A DNA stretch of 64,000 nucleotides from Terasakiella pusilla DSM 6293. GTDB taxonomy: Bacteria; Pseudomonadota; Alphaproteobacteria; Rhodospirillales; Terasakiellaceae. Under the pieces are notes generated by a model that did no database searches, was not told the DNA's origin, and saw only the letters and a program-made list of their open reading frames with translations. Both the position numbers and the translations under genes were made by a program. Location: contig NZ_JHYO01000014.1 of the NCBI RefSeq assembly GCF_000688235.1, forward strand, positions 1-64,000, in the 5' to 3' direction. Shown here piece after piece: positions 43,524-53,035 of this stretch. Position 1 is the stretch's first letter, and each line of letters begins with the position of its first letter.

Positions 43524-44208
43524 AGTTTTGTCAGATGATCAGATGATGCGTCTGCGCAAGGTGCCTTTATTTCAGGGGCTTACGGTAGCAGAGATCCGCA
43601 TTTTGCTGGATCGTGCAGTTGTGGTGACCCCGCAAAAAGGGGCGCTGCTTTTTTCTCAAGGGGAAAAGGCGGATCATTTTTACGCGGTGTTGGAGGGGCA
43701 GGTGAAGCTGTTCACCACCACAGAAGAAGGTGAAGAGAATGTGGTTGAAATCATCTCCCCACTGATGAGTCTTGCTGAGGCAGCGATCTTTTTGTCGGCG
43801 CGTTTTCCCGTGAACGGGGAGACCCTCAGCCCTTGTGTGTTGGTGCGTATTGAAGGGCGCGCCTTTTTAAAACGGCTGGAGGAAAATAGCCTTTTGGCCC
43901 AACGGGTTTTATCCGGTATGGCGCAGCGCCACCGCCTCTTGCTCAATCAGGTTGTTCAACTGAAAACCCAGTCACCGGCACAGCGGCTCGGCACCTTCTT
44001 TCTGTCGTTAGTGATGGCTGGAGAAGGCGAGCAGGTTCCGTTGCCGTATGATAAGCATGTAATTGCCGCGCGCGTCGGCATGAAGCCGGAGAGCCTGTCG
44101 CGTGCGCTGATCCGCCTGCGGGATTTGGGGGTGGATTGTCAAAAAAGCAGTCTGATTGTCTCAGATGTGGATCGGTTGCGGCGTTTTTGTGAGGGGCAGG
44201 CGGATTAA
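43516..44208 (+). CDS. Crp/Fnr-family regulator 2
   Basis: A 230-aa protein from the ATG at 43516, with TGTGGAGA just upstream (an ATG two codons earlier is possible); overlaps regulator 1 by 8 bp. Same fold as regulator 1, and its HTH segment [20 protein letters not shown] is close to that of regulator 1, pointing to a tandem duplication. The sensory N-terminal domains are more different than the HTH regions, suggesting two inputs to similar DNA sites. Its stop overlaps the convergent rsmA stop by 4 bp. Confidence 0.87.
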   Translation: MSKVLSDDQMMRLRKVPLFQGLTVAEIRILLDRAVVVTPQKGALLFSQGEKADHFYAVLEGQVKLFTTTEEGEENVVEIISPLMSLAEAAIFLSARFPVNGETLSPCVLVRIEGRAFLKRLEENSLLAQRVLSGMAQRHRLLLNQVVQLKTQSPAQRLGTFFLSLVMAGEGEQVPLPYDKHVIAARVGMKPESLSRALIRLRDLGVDCQKSSLIVSDVDRLRRFCEGQAD

Positions 44209-45032
44209 GCCCGCCATGCCTTCACGAGGGAACAGAACTCTTCCACCGATAATTCTTCGGCCCGTTTGGTCGGGGCGATGCCAGCTTTTTCTGCCAGTTC
44301 TTCGCCGTTGACGCCTAGGGATTTTAAGCTCGCGCGCAGCATTTTGCGACGTTGTCCGAAGGCGGCTTGTGTCACTTTTTCCAAATCCGCTTGATCCACA
44401 TCGACCAAGGGGGCCGCACGCGGCACAAGGGTTGCGACCGTGGACATGACCTTTGGCGGTGGCGTGAAAGCGGTTGGCTTGATATTGAAGTTACTGCGCA
44501 CCTCGCACAGCCATTGGGTCAAGACGGACAAACGACCGTAGTCTTTGGTTTTAGGCACCGCAGCCAGCCGATCTGCCACTTCCTTTTGGAACATGAGAGT
44601 CAGGCATTCATATTCGGTGATATTGTCCAGCCAGTTTAAGACCAGTTGAGTGGAGATATTGTAGGGCAGGTTGGCAACGATTTTACGCGGCCCTTCACAG
44701 AGGCTTGCTGGATCAATCTCAAGGGCATCCCCTTCGATGATCTCCAGTCGGCCGGGGTAGGCGGCGGCAACTTCCTGCAAGGCTTTGATCGGGCGCTCAT
44801 CACGTTCAATGGCGATGACTTTTTTTGCCCCTTCCATCAGCAGGGCGCGGGTCAGACCACCGGGGCCGGGGCCGATTTCAATGACTGTACAGTTGCTTAA
44901 GTCCCCTGCAGCGCGGGCAACCCGACTGGTCAGGTTGAGGTCGAGCAGAAAGTGCTGGCCTAGTGATTTTTTGGCGGCGAGATCATATTTGGCGATGACA
45001 TCGCGCAAAGGGGGCAGGTTGTCTGTAGTCAT
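44205..45032 (-). CDS. rsmA: 16S rRNA dimethyladenosine transferase
   Basis: A 275-aa KsgA/RsmA enzyme that dimethylates two adjacent adenosines near the 3' end of 16S rRNA. The N-terminal [23 protein letters not shown] motif [14 protein letters not shown], and the catalytic NLPYNIST are all present. Starts inside the pdxA stop (4-bp overlap). Also called ksgA. Confidence 0.97.
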   Translation of the reverse strand: MTTDNLPPLRDVIAKYDLAAKKSLGQHFLLDLNLTSRVARAAGDLSNCTVIEIGPGPGGLTRALLMEGAKKVIAIERDERPIKALQEVAAAYPGRLEIIEGDALEIDPASLCEGPRKIVANLPYNISTQLVLNWLDNITEYECLTLMFQKEVADRLAAVPKTKDYGRLSVLTQWLCEVRSNFNIKPTAFTPPPKVMSTVATLVPRAAPLVDVDQADLEKVTQAAFGQRRKMLRASLKSLGVNGEELAEKAGIAPTKRAEELSVEEFCSLVKAWRA

Positions 45033-46027
45033 AGGCTGTCTTTTTTACGTTGGGCCATTTCACCTGCCATTTTCAGGGCGGCGACGAGGCTGGTTTCACT
45101 GGCGATCCCTTGTCCGGCAATGTTCAGCGCGGTACCATGATCCGGCGAGGTGCGGATAAACGGCAGACCCAGCGTGACATTGACACCAAGGTCAAAGGCC
45201 AGTGTTTTGATCGGGATAAGGGCCTGATCGTGATACATGCACATGGCAACGTCATAGTTTTGACGGGCTGCTTTGTGGAACATTGTATCCGGTGGCAGGG
45301 GGCCGCGAACATCCAGCCCGTGATCTTTCAGGCGTTGTACGGCGGCGTTGATAAAGTCAATTTCTTCACGGCCCATATCGCCATCTTCGCCTGCGTGAGG
45401 GTTTAGCCCTGCGATGGCGAGGCGGGGGTTTTTAAGACCGGCAGTGTCTTTCAGCGCTTGGGCCGTGATCAGGCATTTTTCAACGATCAGGTCTGCACTT
45501 AATTGGGCGATGGCGTCTTTTAAGGCAACATGGACAGTCAGCGGGACCACGCGCAGCTCGTCACAGGCCAGCATCATGATCGGTGGTGTCTTAATGCCTG
45601 CCAGTTCGGCCAGAAATTCCGTATGTCCGGGAAATTCAAAGCCGGATTGTTTCAAGGCATGTTTGTGGATCGGGTTGGTTACAACCGCGCTTGCCGCACC
45701 GGACTGGGTGAGTTCGACCGCACGTTCAATCGAGCTTATGACCGATTTTGCCGTATGTTTGCTGATCACACCCGGTGTACCTGCTGTGACGGGATGTTCC
45801 AGCACCGGTAGCGCGTCCTGAAAGACGTCCAAAGCTTCGCTCGGATCAGAAATCGGGCACAGCGGCACGGTCCATTTGAGGTCATTTGCCAAATGGCTCA
45901 GGCGATGGGGGCAGTCGATGACAAAAAATGCAGGGAGATCCTGACGATGGTCGCGCCACGCTTTCAGGGTGATTTCACCGCCGATCCCGGCAGGTTCCCC
46001 CATTGAAAGCGCAAGCGGCGCGATCAT
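45029..46027 (-). CDS. pdxA: 4-hydroxythreonine-4-phosphate dehydrogenase
   Basis: A 332-aa NAD- and metal-dependent enzyme of pyridoxal phosphate synthesis. [18 protein letters not shown] at the N-terminus, metal-site [11 protein letters not shown] and ...[16 protein letters not shown], then [12 protein letters not shown]. Overlaps surA (4 bp) and rsmA (4 bp), so it is part of a tight surA-pdxA-rsmA operon. Confidence 0.96.
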   Translation of the reverse strand: MIAPLALSMGEPAGIGGEITLKAWRDHRQDLPAFFVIDCPHRLSHLANDLKWTVPLCPISDPSEALDVFQDALPVLEHPVTAGTPGVISKHTAKSVISSIERAVELTQSGAASAVVTNPIHKHALKQSGFEFPGHTEFLAELAGIKTPPIMMLACDELRVVPLTVHVALKDAIAQLSADLIVEKCLITAQALKDTAGLKNPRLAIAGLNPHAGEDGDMGREEIDFINAAVQRLKDHGLDVRGPLPPDTMFHKAARQNYDVAMCMYHDQALIPIKTLAFDLGVNVTLGLPFIRTSPDHGTALNIAGQGIASETSLVAALKMAGEMAQRKKDSL

Positions 46028-47298
46028 AAACGAATGTCCACAAAGGCCGAGCGGCGTTCCTGTTGCAGCAGGCGGCGTTCTTCCCGACCGATTTTCTCCA
46101 GACGCAGGCGATTTTCGATCTCGCGGCGTTTGGCAATTTCCGGTTCTGCTGTCGCGGCTGCTTGACGGCGATCACAAACCATGATGACCATCATGGCATT
46201 CGGACGTTCAAAGAAGGTGATTTGACCTTTTTGTACATTGGCCAGAGTTTCGCGCAGTGCAGGCAGGGTCGTAGACATTTTTACATTTTCGATAGTGCTG
46301 CTTTGCGCGCCGGGAACCTGTTGTGCGACTTGGGAGATGGTTTCACAGGCTTGGATTTGTTGAGCGAGGTATTGTGCGTTTTGTTGCGCCTGTGCTTTGG
46401 TTTCAGGGGAGTTGTAGGGGAGCACAATCTGACCGAGGTCAAGGATTTCGTCCGCTGTTTCTTGCCCTGAAATACGTTTGTCATTGAGCTTTAAAAGATA
46501 ATAGCCCGCAGGTGTGCGCACAGGTTTGGAATACTGACCGATGGGCAGGCGTTCCAGTGTATTTTCGATGTTGGGATCAATGTTGCCGGATTGCACCCAC
46601 CCCAAAACGCCGCCTTCTGTGGCTGAGGGGCTTTTGGAGAAGTCGCGGGCCAGCCCTTCAAATGAAGATCCTTCCTGAATATGTCCAAGCAGGCGTTCTG
46701 CCATTTGGCGGGCGTTGGCTTCTTCCGAAGGGGTGTCTACGGGGAGGAAAATCTCTGCGAAGTTATATTCGGGCTTGCCTTTGTTTGCCTCGATCTGCTG
46801 CATGGCGGCGTCAACTTCTTGCTCGCTGACGGCAATGCGCTGACCACTCATACGCTTGACATAAATGGACCAAGCAATTTCCGCTTCGGCTTGTTCTTCC
46901 AAAATCATAATGTCCACACCGATCTGGTCCAAGGCCTGTTCCAGCATGTTGGGGTTGATTTTGTGAGACTGCGCATATCTTTGAAGACCGGATTTGATCT
47001 GGTCATCCTTGATTTCGATACCTTGACTTTCTGCGGCCTGAAGTTTCATGCGCTCGTCAATCATGGTGCGCAGAATCGAAGAGGCCAGTCGGCTGCGTAC
47101 TTGCGGTGTATCAGGGATACGGCTGGTCGCAATGGTCAGACGCACGCGCTGGGCAAGGTCATGGGCCGAGATCACATCATCGTTGACCACTGCAGCAATA
47201 CGCATGACACCTTGGGCGTAGCTCGGGTTCTGGAGAAAGAAAAGTGTCGCAAAAGCGATCAGGGCTGCACTTTTTGTCTTTTGAATAAGCTGTAACAT
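46024..47298 (-). CDS. surA: periplasmic chaperone / peptidyl-prolyl isomerase SurA
   Basis: A 424-aa protein from the ATG at 47298; a TTG two codons upstream is the alternative. Signal peptide (~1-28, ...LFFLQNPSYA). N-terminal SurA domain with AAVVNDDVISAHDLAQRVRL, then two parvulin-like domains (~165-270 and ~285-380) with GGVLGWVQSG typical of the first. It escorts outer-membrane proteins across the periplasm. Note no lptD upstream, unlike the usual lptD-surA order. Confidence 0.94.
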   Translation of the reverse strand: MLQLIQKTKSAALIAFATLFFLQNPSYAQGVMRIAAVVNDDVISAHDLAQRVRLTIATSRIPDTPQVRSRLASSILRTMIDERMKLQAAESQGIEIKDDQIKSGLQRYAQSHKINPNMLEQALDQIGVDIMILEEQAEAEIAWSIYVKRMSGQRIAVSEQEVDAAMQQIEANKGKPEYNFAEIFLPVDTPSEEANARQMAERLLGHIQEGSSFEGLARDFSKSPSATEGGVLGWVQSGNIDPNIENTLERLPIGQYSKPVRTPAGYYLLKLNDKRISGQETADEILDLGQIVLPYNSPETKAQAQQNAQYLAQQIQACETISQVAQQVPGAQSSTIENVKMSTTLPALRETLANVQKGQITFFERPNAMMVIMVCDRRQAAATAEPEIAKRREIENRLRLEKIGREERRLLQQERRSAFVDIRL

Positions 47299-47363
47299 GA
47301 CCAAACGATTTATGAATTAAAAGAGAGAACACTGTAAACGGATTTTATCAAAAGTACAGTACC

Positions 47364-48467
47364 TTAGCCATCTTCCAAATGTAAGATCATGGTACTTCCC
47401 AGGAGCATACAAATTGTTGCTGGCGCCCAAGCTGCCAACAATACAGGAATACTGCCGGAAAGAGCCAGTGCCATAGAGATATCCGTGAAGAAATAGAGGA
47501 TGAATCCGCAGAGCATGCCTCCGCTGACAACAAATGTGGTGCCGCCCTTGCGGGTATGGCGCAGGGTAAAGGTTGCGGCAATCAGGATCATGGCAGCCAG
47601 CAGCAAGGGGGTGGAGAGCAGGCTGTGATAATGCAGCTTGTGGCGCTTGCCGCTAAAACCGGCTTTTTCCATTGTGTCGATAAAACCGGGCAGGGACCAG
47701 AAAGACATGGTTTCCGGCGGTGCAAAACTGTCCTGAATTTTATTGAGGGTCAGGTCGGTTTCAAACCATAGTTCGTCATTATATTCTGTCGGTTTTTCTG
47801 GAATATGGACCTGCACATTATAAAGGTGCCAAAAGCCGTCTTCCAAGGTGGCGCGGTCTGCTTCGATGCGGTGAGAGAAGGTATCGGCGTCTTTGTAAAC
47901 AAAGATGCTGACGTTGTTCAAATCCACATGTTCGCCTTGCTGCAGGACAAAGCGTGAGTGCAGAACCGACTGGCCTTCAAGGTTGCTTTGACGCAGCCAC
48001 AGGCCATTTGCTGACAGGCTGAGCATACTGGTTTTGCCGTCAAAATAGCGGCTTTCCATTTGTTCAAAAGCGCTGAGTGTGGCTGATCCCAAGGGGTTGA
48101 TTACCATAATCTGGAAAAGACCGAGAAGAAACGCGGCTATAATCGCGGGTGACATAAATCGCCACGCAGAAACACCCGCGGCGCGGGCAACCACCAGCTC
48201 ATGGGATTTGGTTAGGCGGCTAAAGGCCGACATACCCGCAAAAAGTACCGCAAAGGGAAAGGTTTCTTGACCCAGATGGGGGAGCTTCATCAAGGCCATC
48301 TGTAGGGCGAGGATTGCGGTGACACCTTCTTTGTTGGCGGAACGACGCAACAGTTCAATGGAGTCGATCAGGAAGATCAGTCCAAGAAAGACCACCATCA
48401 AAATGGCAAAATGCAGGAGGAAATGTCGCCCGATATAAAGCGATAAGGTGGGAGCAAGTCTAATCAT
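47364..48467 (-). CDS. lptG: LPS export permease LptG
   Basis: A 367-aa inner-membrane protein of the YjgP/YjgQ family with three N-terminal and three C-terminal membrane spans around a periplasmic beta-jellyroll (~130-270). HDVARAAGVS-type coupling motif appears as HELVVARAAGVSAWRF (~93-108). With LptF and the LptB ATPase it extracts LPS. Starts 21 bp after lptF. It is separated from surA by 65 bp. Confidence 0.94.
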   Translation of the reverse strand: MIRLAPTLSLYIGRHFLLHFAILMVVFLGLIFLIDSIELLRRSANKEGVTAILALQMALMKLPHLGQETFPFAVLFAGMSAFSRLTKSHELVVARAAGVSAWRFMSPAIIAAFLLGLFQIMVINPLGSATLSAFEQMESRYFDGKTSMLSLSANGLWLRQSNLEGQSVLHSRFVLQQGEHVDLNNVSIFVYKDADTFSHRIEADRATLEDGFWHLYNVQVHIPEKPTEYNDELWFETDLTLNKIQDSFAPPETMSFWSLPGFIDTMEKAGFSGKRHKLHYHSLLSTPLLLAAMILIAATFTLRHTRKGGTTFVVSGGMLCGFILYFFTDISMALALSGSIPVLLAAWAPATICMLLGSTMILHLEDG

Positions 48468-48488
48468 GATCTTTGAATACTGTCCCTC

Positions 48489-49628
48489 TTAAGCCCGATT
48501 TTGCGCGGCAAACTCAAGTTCGCGCGCTTCTTTTTTGGCACTGCGTTTGGGATGCCAAGCCATGAAGAAACTACAGACCGGGATCGGAAGCAACGTCCCG
48601 ATGTAAAGCAGTGGCAGTAGTGACAGGTTTTTTGCCGCCATATTTGCCAGACCAAGGGAGGCCACCTGCAACAAAATAACCCCGGTGATGGCCAGCAGCA
48701 CCCGTTTGGCCTGTCCACGTCGGCTGAATTGTCCGGCGGTCAGGAACATTAAAGCAGCCAAAGCATTTGATAAGGATAAAAACGGGCTGATCAGGCGTTG
48801 ATGGCCTTCTACAATATGTTTACCGAAATCATGTGCAGGCAGGCCCGGCGTGGTTTCAGGATTTAACAGTTCCGGTACCATAAGTTCACGCGCTTCCGGT
48901 GTGCGTTGAACGTTTGCGGCTGTTTTGATCGGTACGTCGTGGGTGTAGCGGTCAAAATAGAGCATGGAGAATTTGCCCGTTGTGGGCTCGACCACCTGAC
49001 GGTTGCCTTTAAACATAATGACGCGCGCTGATCCATCGACTTCAATCAACGCACCGCGTTGCGCCATCAGAGTGACCGGACGTTCCGCATCGGTCTCATC
49101 ATGGACGAGGATGCCGAGCAATTGACCTTCCTGGGTGCGTTCGCCCACATAGACGGTGACATTGCTGCCGAGTTCGTTAAAGGCGCCTTCGCGCAGCAAC
49201 AGGTGGGACATGCTATTTCGCAGTTCCCATTGTAGTTCGCGAAACAGTTGATAAGACTTGGGCACAAGGTAGAGATTAAGCGCGTAGGACGCCATCATCA
49301 CGCACGCCGTCAGAATGAGGGCAGGACGCGCAATGGCCCAGTTGCTCATGCCACAGGCGCGCATAACCGGGAGTTCCCGGTCCATATTGAGGCGACTATA
49401 GGTAAAGGTCACGACCGCAAACAGCGCAATGGGCAGAATAATGGTCAGAAAGTTTGGCAGCAAAAGTGCGGTAAAATAGACAAACATACCGATGCCCAGA
49501 CCGCGGTTTACAATCAATTCCACAAAGCGCAGGGATTGGGTCAGCCACAACACGCAGACAAGCGCGAGGGCGACCAGTACAAATCCGGCAAAGAGCTGTC
49601 TAAAAAGGTATCTGTCCAAACTTTTCAT
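48489..49628 (-). CDS. lptF: LPS export permease LptF
   Basis: A 379-aa YjgP/YjgQ-family permease with the same 3+jellyroll+3 plan as LptG and the coupling-helix motif DRELPVMRACGMSNWAIARP (~82-101). Partner of LptG. The C-terminal tail is basic (KRSAKKEARELEF). Divergent from the dCMP deaminase gene with 80 bp between. Confidence 0.94.
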   Translation of the reverse strand: MKSLDRYLFRQLFAGFVLVALALVCVLWLTQSLRFVELIVNRGLGIGMFVYFTALLLPNFLTIILPIALFAVVTFTYSRLNMDRELPVMRACGMSNWAIARPALILTACVMMASYALNLYLVPKSYQLFRELQWELRNSMSHLLLREGAFNELGSNVTVYVGERTQEGQLLGILVHDETDAERPVTLMAQRGALIEVDGSARVIMFKGNRQVVEPTTGKFSMLYFDRYTHDVPIKTAANVQRTPEARELMVPELLNPETTPGLPAHDFGKHIVEGHQRLISPFLSLSNALAALMFLTAGQFSRRGQAKRVLLAITGVILLQVASLGLANMAAKNLSLLPLLYIGTLLPIPVCSFFMAWHPKRSAKKEARELEFAAQNRA

Positions 49629-49708
49629 GATCGGGGAAGTATAATCCTTGATGCGCCAAAAGAAAGCAATATGATCGTACTTGTGAAAATTGCAAGCAGG
49701 GAGTCATT

Positions 49709-50164
49709 ATGGCGGGAAATAAATGGAACAAACGCGGCATCGAAGTTGCCCGTACAGTGGCTCAATGGTCGAAAGATCAAAGCACGAAGGTCGGTGCCGT
49801 GGTGATGATGGATGATGGTACGCCTTTGACCTTTGCCTATAACGGATTTGCCCGTGGCGTCAATGATGATGTCCCCGAACGCCATCAACGCCCTGAGAAA
49901 TATAAATGGACCAGCCATGCGGAAGAAAACGCGATTGCGAACCTTGCGCGCACGGGACAGCGCGCCTTGGGGGCGACCTTATATGTGACCCATTTCCCCT
50001 GTGCGGGCTGTGCCCGTAAAATTATTCAGGCGGGGATTGCGCGCGTGGTTGTCGATGCAAGCTCTATGAACGAGGATTTTCGCGCGCGTTGGGAAGCTGA
50101 TATGGCCTGTTCCACCGAGATGTTTGGCGAAGGTGGGGTTGAAGTCATCATTCAGGACGATTGA
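49709..50164 (+). CDS. deoxycytidylate deaminase-like protein
   Basis: A 151-aa cytidine/dCMP deaminase fold. Zinc ligands and catalytic Glu are H70-A-E72 (SHAEENAI) and C98/C101 (PCAGC). GIEVARTVAQWSKDQSTKVG at the N-terminus fits the dCMP-deaminase branch, which gives dUMP for dTMP synthesis. An AGGGAG site precedes the ATG. Confidence 0.88.
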   Translation: MAGNKWNKRGIEVARTVAQWSKDQSTKVGAVVMMDDGTPLTFAYNGFARGVNDDVPERHQRPEKYKWTSHAEENAIANLARTGQRALGATLYVTHFPCAGCARKIIQAGIARVVVDASSMNEDFRARWEADMACSTEMFGEGGVEVIIQDD

Positions 50165-50187
50165 GAACTGCACATAATGTATAAAGC

Positions 50188-50222
50188 AAAAGCCCCGCTG
50201 GTGATGACCAAGCGGGGCTTTT
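50188..50222. terminator. terminator between the deaminase and acyl-CoA dehydrogenase genes
   Basis: AAAAGCCCCGCT (50188-50199) and AGCGGGGCTTTT (50211-50222) form a 12-bp stem with T-rich 3' flanks. Serves both convergent genes. Confidence 0.87.
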
Positions 50223-50247
50223 GTTTTGTCTTTGTCTGTGAGGCGAC

Positions 50248-52032
50248 CTAGAGGTAGTCGTCTTCACATTCCAGAACAGCCGCATAGCCTTTGGTGAACA
50301 TGTTCGCCAAGGCACCACTGACAGGCATAACCTGTTCTGTGAAGAAGCGCGCTGTGTTGATTTTGGCTTTCAGGAAGGTCGGATCACCTTCGCCTGCATC
50401 CAGTTTAGCTTGTGCGACAACAGCGGATTTCGTCAGCAGCCAGCCGCCGCAAACATTCCCCATCAGACGCAGGTAGTGAACGGAACCGGTTGCCGCTTGT
50501 TTCGGGTCTTCCTTAAAGCTGTCGATGAGCCATTTTGTGGCGTCTTCGATTTTTGCAACACCGTCTGCCACTTCGGCGGCCATTTCGGCAAAGACGCCGC
50601 CTTTGGCGTTGGCAGCCGCAATGTCTTCTTTGATCATGGGCAGCAGGATATCAAGGTAGGCGCCGCCATTCATGGCAACTTTACGACCGATCAGGTCATT
50701 GGCCTGAATGCCGTTTGTTCCTTCATAGATCGCGGTGATACGAACATCACGGAACCATTGCGGCGCGCCGGACTCTTCGATGAAGCCCATGCCGCCGTGG
50801 ACCTGAATGCCATCGTTGGCAACTTCCGCGCCGATGTCGGTGCTGTAAGCCTTCACAACAGGTGTCAAAAGCTGGATCAGGGCATCCGCCTTGGCGCGAT
50901 CTTCATCTGTTGTGCCTTTGCTGAAGAAGTCTTGCTGACGGGCCGCAAAGTAGGAGATGGCGCGGGCAGCTTCTGTTTTGGACTTCATGGTCAACAGCAT
51001 GCGGCGTACGTCCGGGTGCTTGTCGATCGACACGGATGTTTTATCTTTAGACCCGATCAGCGGGCTTTGGGTACGCTCACGGGCATAGGCGCGGGCACAT
51101 TGATAGGCACGTTCCGCAGCGGCGAAACCTTCGTTGCCCACGTTCAGGCGTGCGTTGTTCATCATGGTGAACATGCAGGCCAGACCCTTGTTTTCTTCTT
51201 TCACCAGATAGCCAGTGGCGTCTTCAAAGGACATGGTCGCGGTTGGGGAACCATGGATACCCATTTTATGCTCAAGGGAGATACAATAAGCCGGGTTACG
51301 TTCCCCCAAAGACCCGTCATCGTTGACCAGATATTTAGGCACGATAAACAGGGAAATCCCGCGTGAGCCTGCCGGTGCATCCGGTGTACGTGCAAGGACA
51401 AGGTGGATGATGTTTTCGGTCATATCGTGTTCACCAAAGGTGATGAAGATTTTTTGACCGGAAATTTTATAGGTGCCGTCTTCTTGTTTAACAGCTTTTG
51501 TGCTGACAGCCGCAAGGTCAGAACCTGCAGACGGTTCTGTCAGGTTCATGGTGCCGGTCCATTCACCGGAAACCATTTTGCCGAGGTATTTTTCTTTTTG
51601 TTCGTCAGAGCCATGTGTTTCAAGGGCTTCAATCGCGCCACCTGTCAGCATCGGGCACAGGCCAAACGCGATGGAAGAGGCGTTCCAGATTTCGCTGACC
51701 GCGTTGGACAGAACGAACGGCAGGCCCATGCCGCCAAATTCCGGATCACAACCGATGCCTTGCCAGCCACCTTCGATAAACTGCGCGTAAGCTTCTTTAA
51801 AGCCCGGTGCCGTTGTCACGGTATTGTCTTTCCAGACCGGGTTTTCCACGTCTGAGGTGCGGGCCAGCGGCGCGATGATGTCGCGGCCCAGTTTGCCCGC
51901 TTCTTCCAGAATGGCATCAACCATGTCTTCGGTTGCTTCTTCATAGCCTGGCAGTGCAGTGATGCTGTTCAAATCGAACACATCCTTGATCAGAAATTCC
52001 ATTTCATTGATCGGTGCATCATAGACAGTCAT
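50248..52032 (-). CDS. acyl-CoA dehydrogenase (long, ACAD with C-terminal extension)
   Basis: A 594-aa FAD enzyme, longer than the classical ~380 aa, with the C-terminal extension of the group that includes DmdC and several medium/long-chain dehydrogenases. MNLTEPSAGSDLAA (~190) and QVHGGMGFIEESG followed by RDVRITAIYEGTNGIQ (~430-460) are diagnostic FAD/substrate motifs. The catalytic base region is near the latter. Substrate unknown; beta-oxidation or methylmercaptopropionyl-CoA oxidation are options. Confidence 0.93.
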   Translation of the reverse strand: MTVYDAPINEMEFLIKDVFDLNSITALPGYEEATEDMVDAILEEAGKLGRDIIAPLARTSDVENPVWKDNTVTTAPGFKEAYAQFIEGGWQGIGCDPEFGGMGLPFVLSNAVSEIWNASSIAFGLCPMLTGGAIEALETHGSDEQKEKYLGKMVSGEWTGTMNLTEPSAGSDLAAVSTKAVKQEDGTYKISGQKIFITFGEHDMTENIIHLVLARTPDAPAGSRGISLFIVPKYLVNDDGSLGERNPAYCISLEHKMGIHGSPTATMSFEDATGYLVKEENKGLACMFTMMNNARLNVGNEGFAAAERAYQCARAYARERTQSPLIGSKDKTSVSIDKHPDVRRMLLTMKSKTEAARAISYFAARQQDFFSKGTTDEDRAKADALIQLLTPVVKAYSTDIGAEVANDGIQVHGGMGFIEESGAPQWFRDVRITAIYEGTNGIQANDLIGRKVAMNGGAYLDILLPMIKEDIAAANAKGGVFAEMAAEVADGVAKIEDATKWLIDSFKEDPKQAATGSVHYLRLMGNVCGGWLLTKSAVVAQAKLDAGEGDPTFLKAKINTARFFTEQVMPVSGALANMFTKGYAAVLECEDDYL

Positions 52033-52208
52033 GGTCTTAAACCCCCTTAAAGTCGGTCGTAAAGTCGTGATTTTTTAACTTGTGGAGACTATAGTCGATA
52101 TGTCTTCGCAAGTGCCACATAAATGTTCGGGCTACGAATTAATTTTTTGTGACGAAGATGTAAAAGAATGTATGGGATTTCATTGTATTAGCGGAATATC
52201 AAGTACTT

Positions 52209-53030
52209 ATGCATATCATTCGTCTACCTCTGTCGATCGATCATCAAAAAAAGAAAGCGATATCCATCTATCTCCCTTTCTTCATATATCTGCATTTTGT
52301 GACATCGCAAGAGTTTGAAACCCTGTTGCCGGACGCACTTGCACAACGGCTGAAGAAAGCCAAGGCGCATTTTTTTCAGGAAAATCGCTTTTTTAGTGAT
52401 GCATATCAGGATGATTATGTGCGCCATCCTTATATCCGGCTGTTGTGCGGGCCGGATGTGCATAAGTTTCTGGTCAAAGTCCTGTCGCTGAACTACCAAA
52501 CCCATCGCCCTTTATTGAATGAGGAAGCGGGCTCATTCACTGAATTTTTTGCTGATTTTGATTTGTTCTGGAACGATAACTTCCGCAGCAAAGGCGAGGG
52601 GCTGGATGAAGGCCAGTTGCGCGACGTGTTGTTTTGTCAGGCCTGCATTCGCACGCAATATGAACGGATCAACGAAAAGAAGACCTTGCGCGATAAACTG
52701 GATGATTTCGCCAAAGCAGAACTTGCCGCTAAAGAGGATAAAATCCAACGCCTTGAGAAAAAAATGCAAAGCCTGCGCGAAGAACTGGCTGATATGCAAG
52801 GGGCAAGGGATCAGGCTGTAGAAGAGCTTGCTCATGCCCAACGCCAGAACATGGTACTGGTGCCGAGTGACCCGCATTATATGCTGGGCCTACAGCCGGA
52901 TGAGGCCGATAAAGTCGAGAAACGGTCCAGGGCGTTGCTAAAAGCATTGCACCCGGACCGTACAGGGACACCGGAAACCGCGTATCTGTTTGACCTGATT
53001 GTCAAATCACGCGATATGGCGCTGAAATAG
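52209..53030 (+). CDS. unrecognised protein ending in a J-like domain
   Basis: Up to 273 aa. The first ~30 residues (MHIIRLPLSIDHQ...) look unlike the rest, and a GTG at 52299 (V-TSQEFETLLPDALAQ) may be the true start. A helical N-terminal part is followed by a charged coiled coil (~165-215) and a C-terminal segment SDPHYMLGLQPDEADKVEKR, then LLKALHPDRTG, which fits a J domain including the HPD tripeptide. J domains recruit DnaK/Hsp70, so this may be a co-chaperone for an unknown client. No neighbours with linked function; it is convergent with hemN, 5 bp apart. Confidence 0.75.
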   Translation: MHIIRLPLSIDHQKKKAISIYLPFFIYLHFVTSQEFETLLPDALAQRLKKAKAHFFQENRFFSDAYQDDYVRHPYIRLLCGPDVHKFLVKVLSLNYQTHRPLLNEEAGSFTEFFADFDLFWNDNFRSKGEGLDEGQLRDVLFCQACIRTQYERINEKKTLRDKLDDFAKAELAAKEDKIQRLEKKMQSLREELADMQGARDQAVEELAHAQRQNMVLVPSDPHYMLGLQPDEADKVEKRSRALLKALHPDRTGTPETAYLFDLIVKSRDMALK

Positions 53031-53035
53031 AGGCC

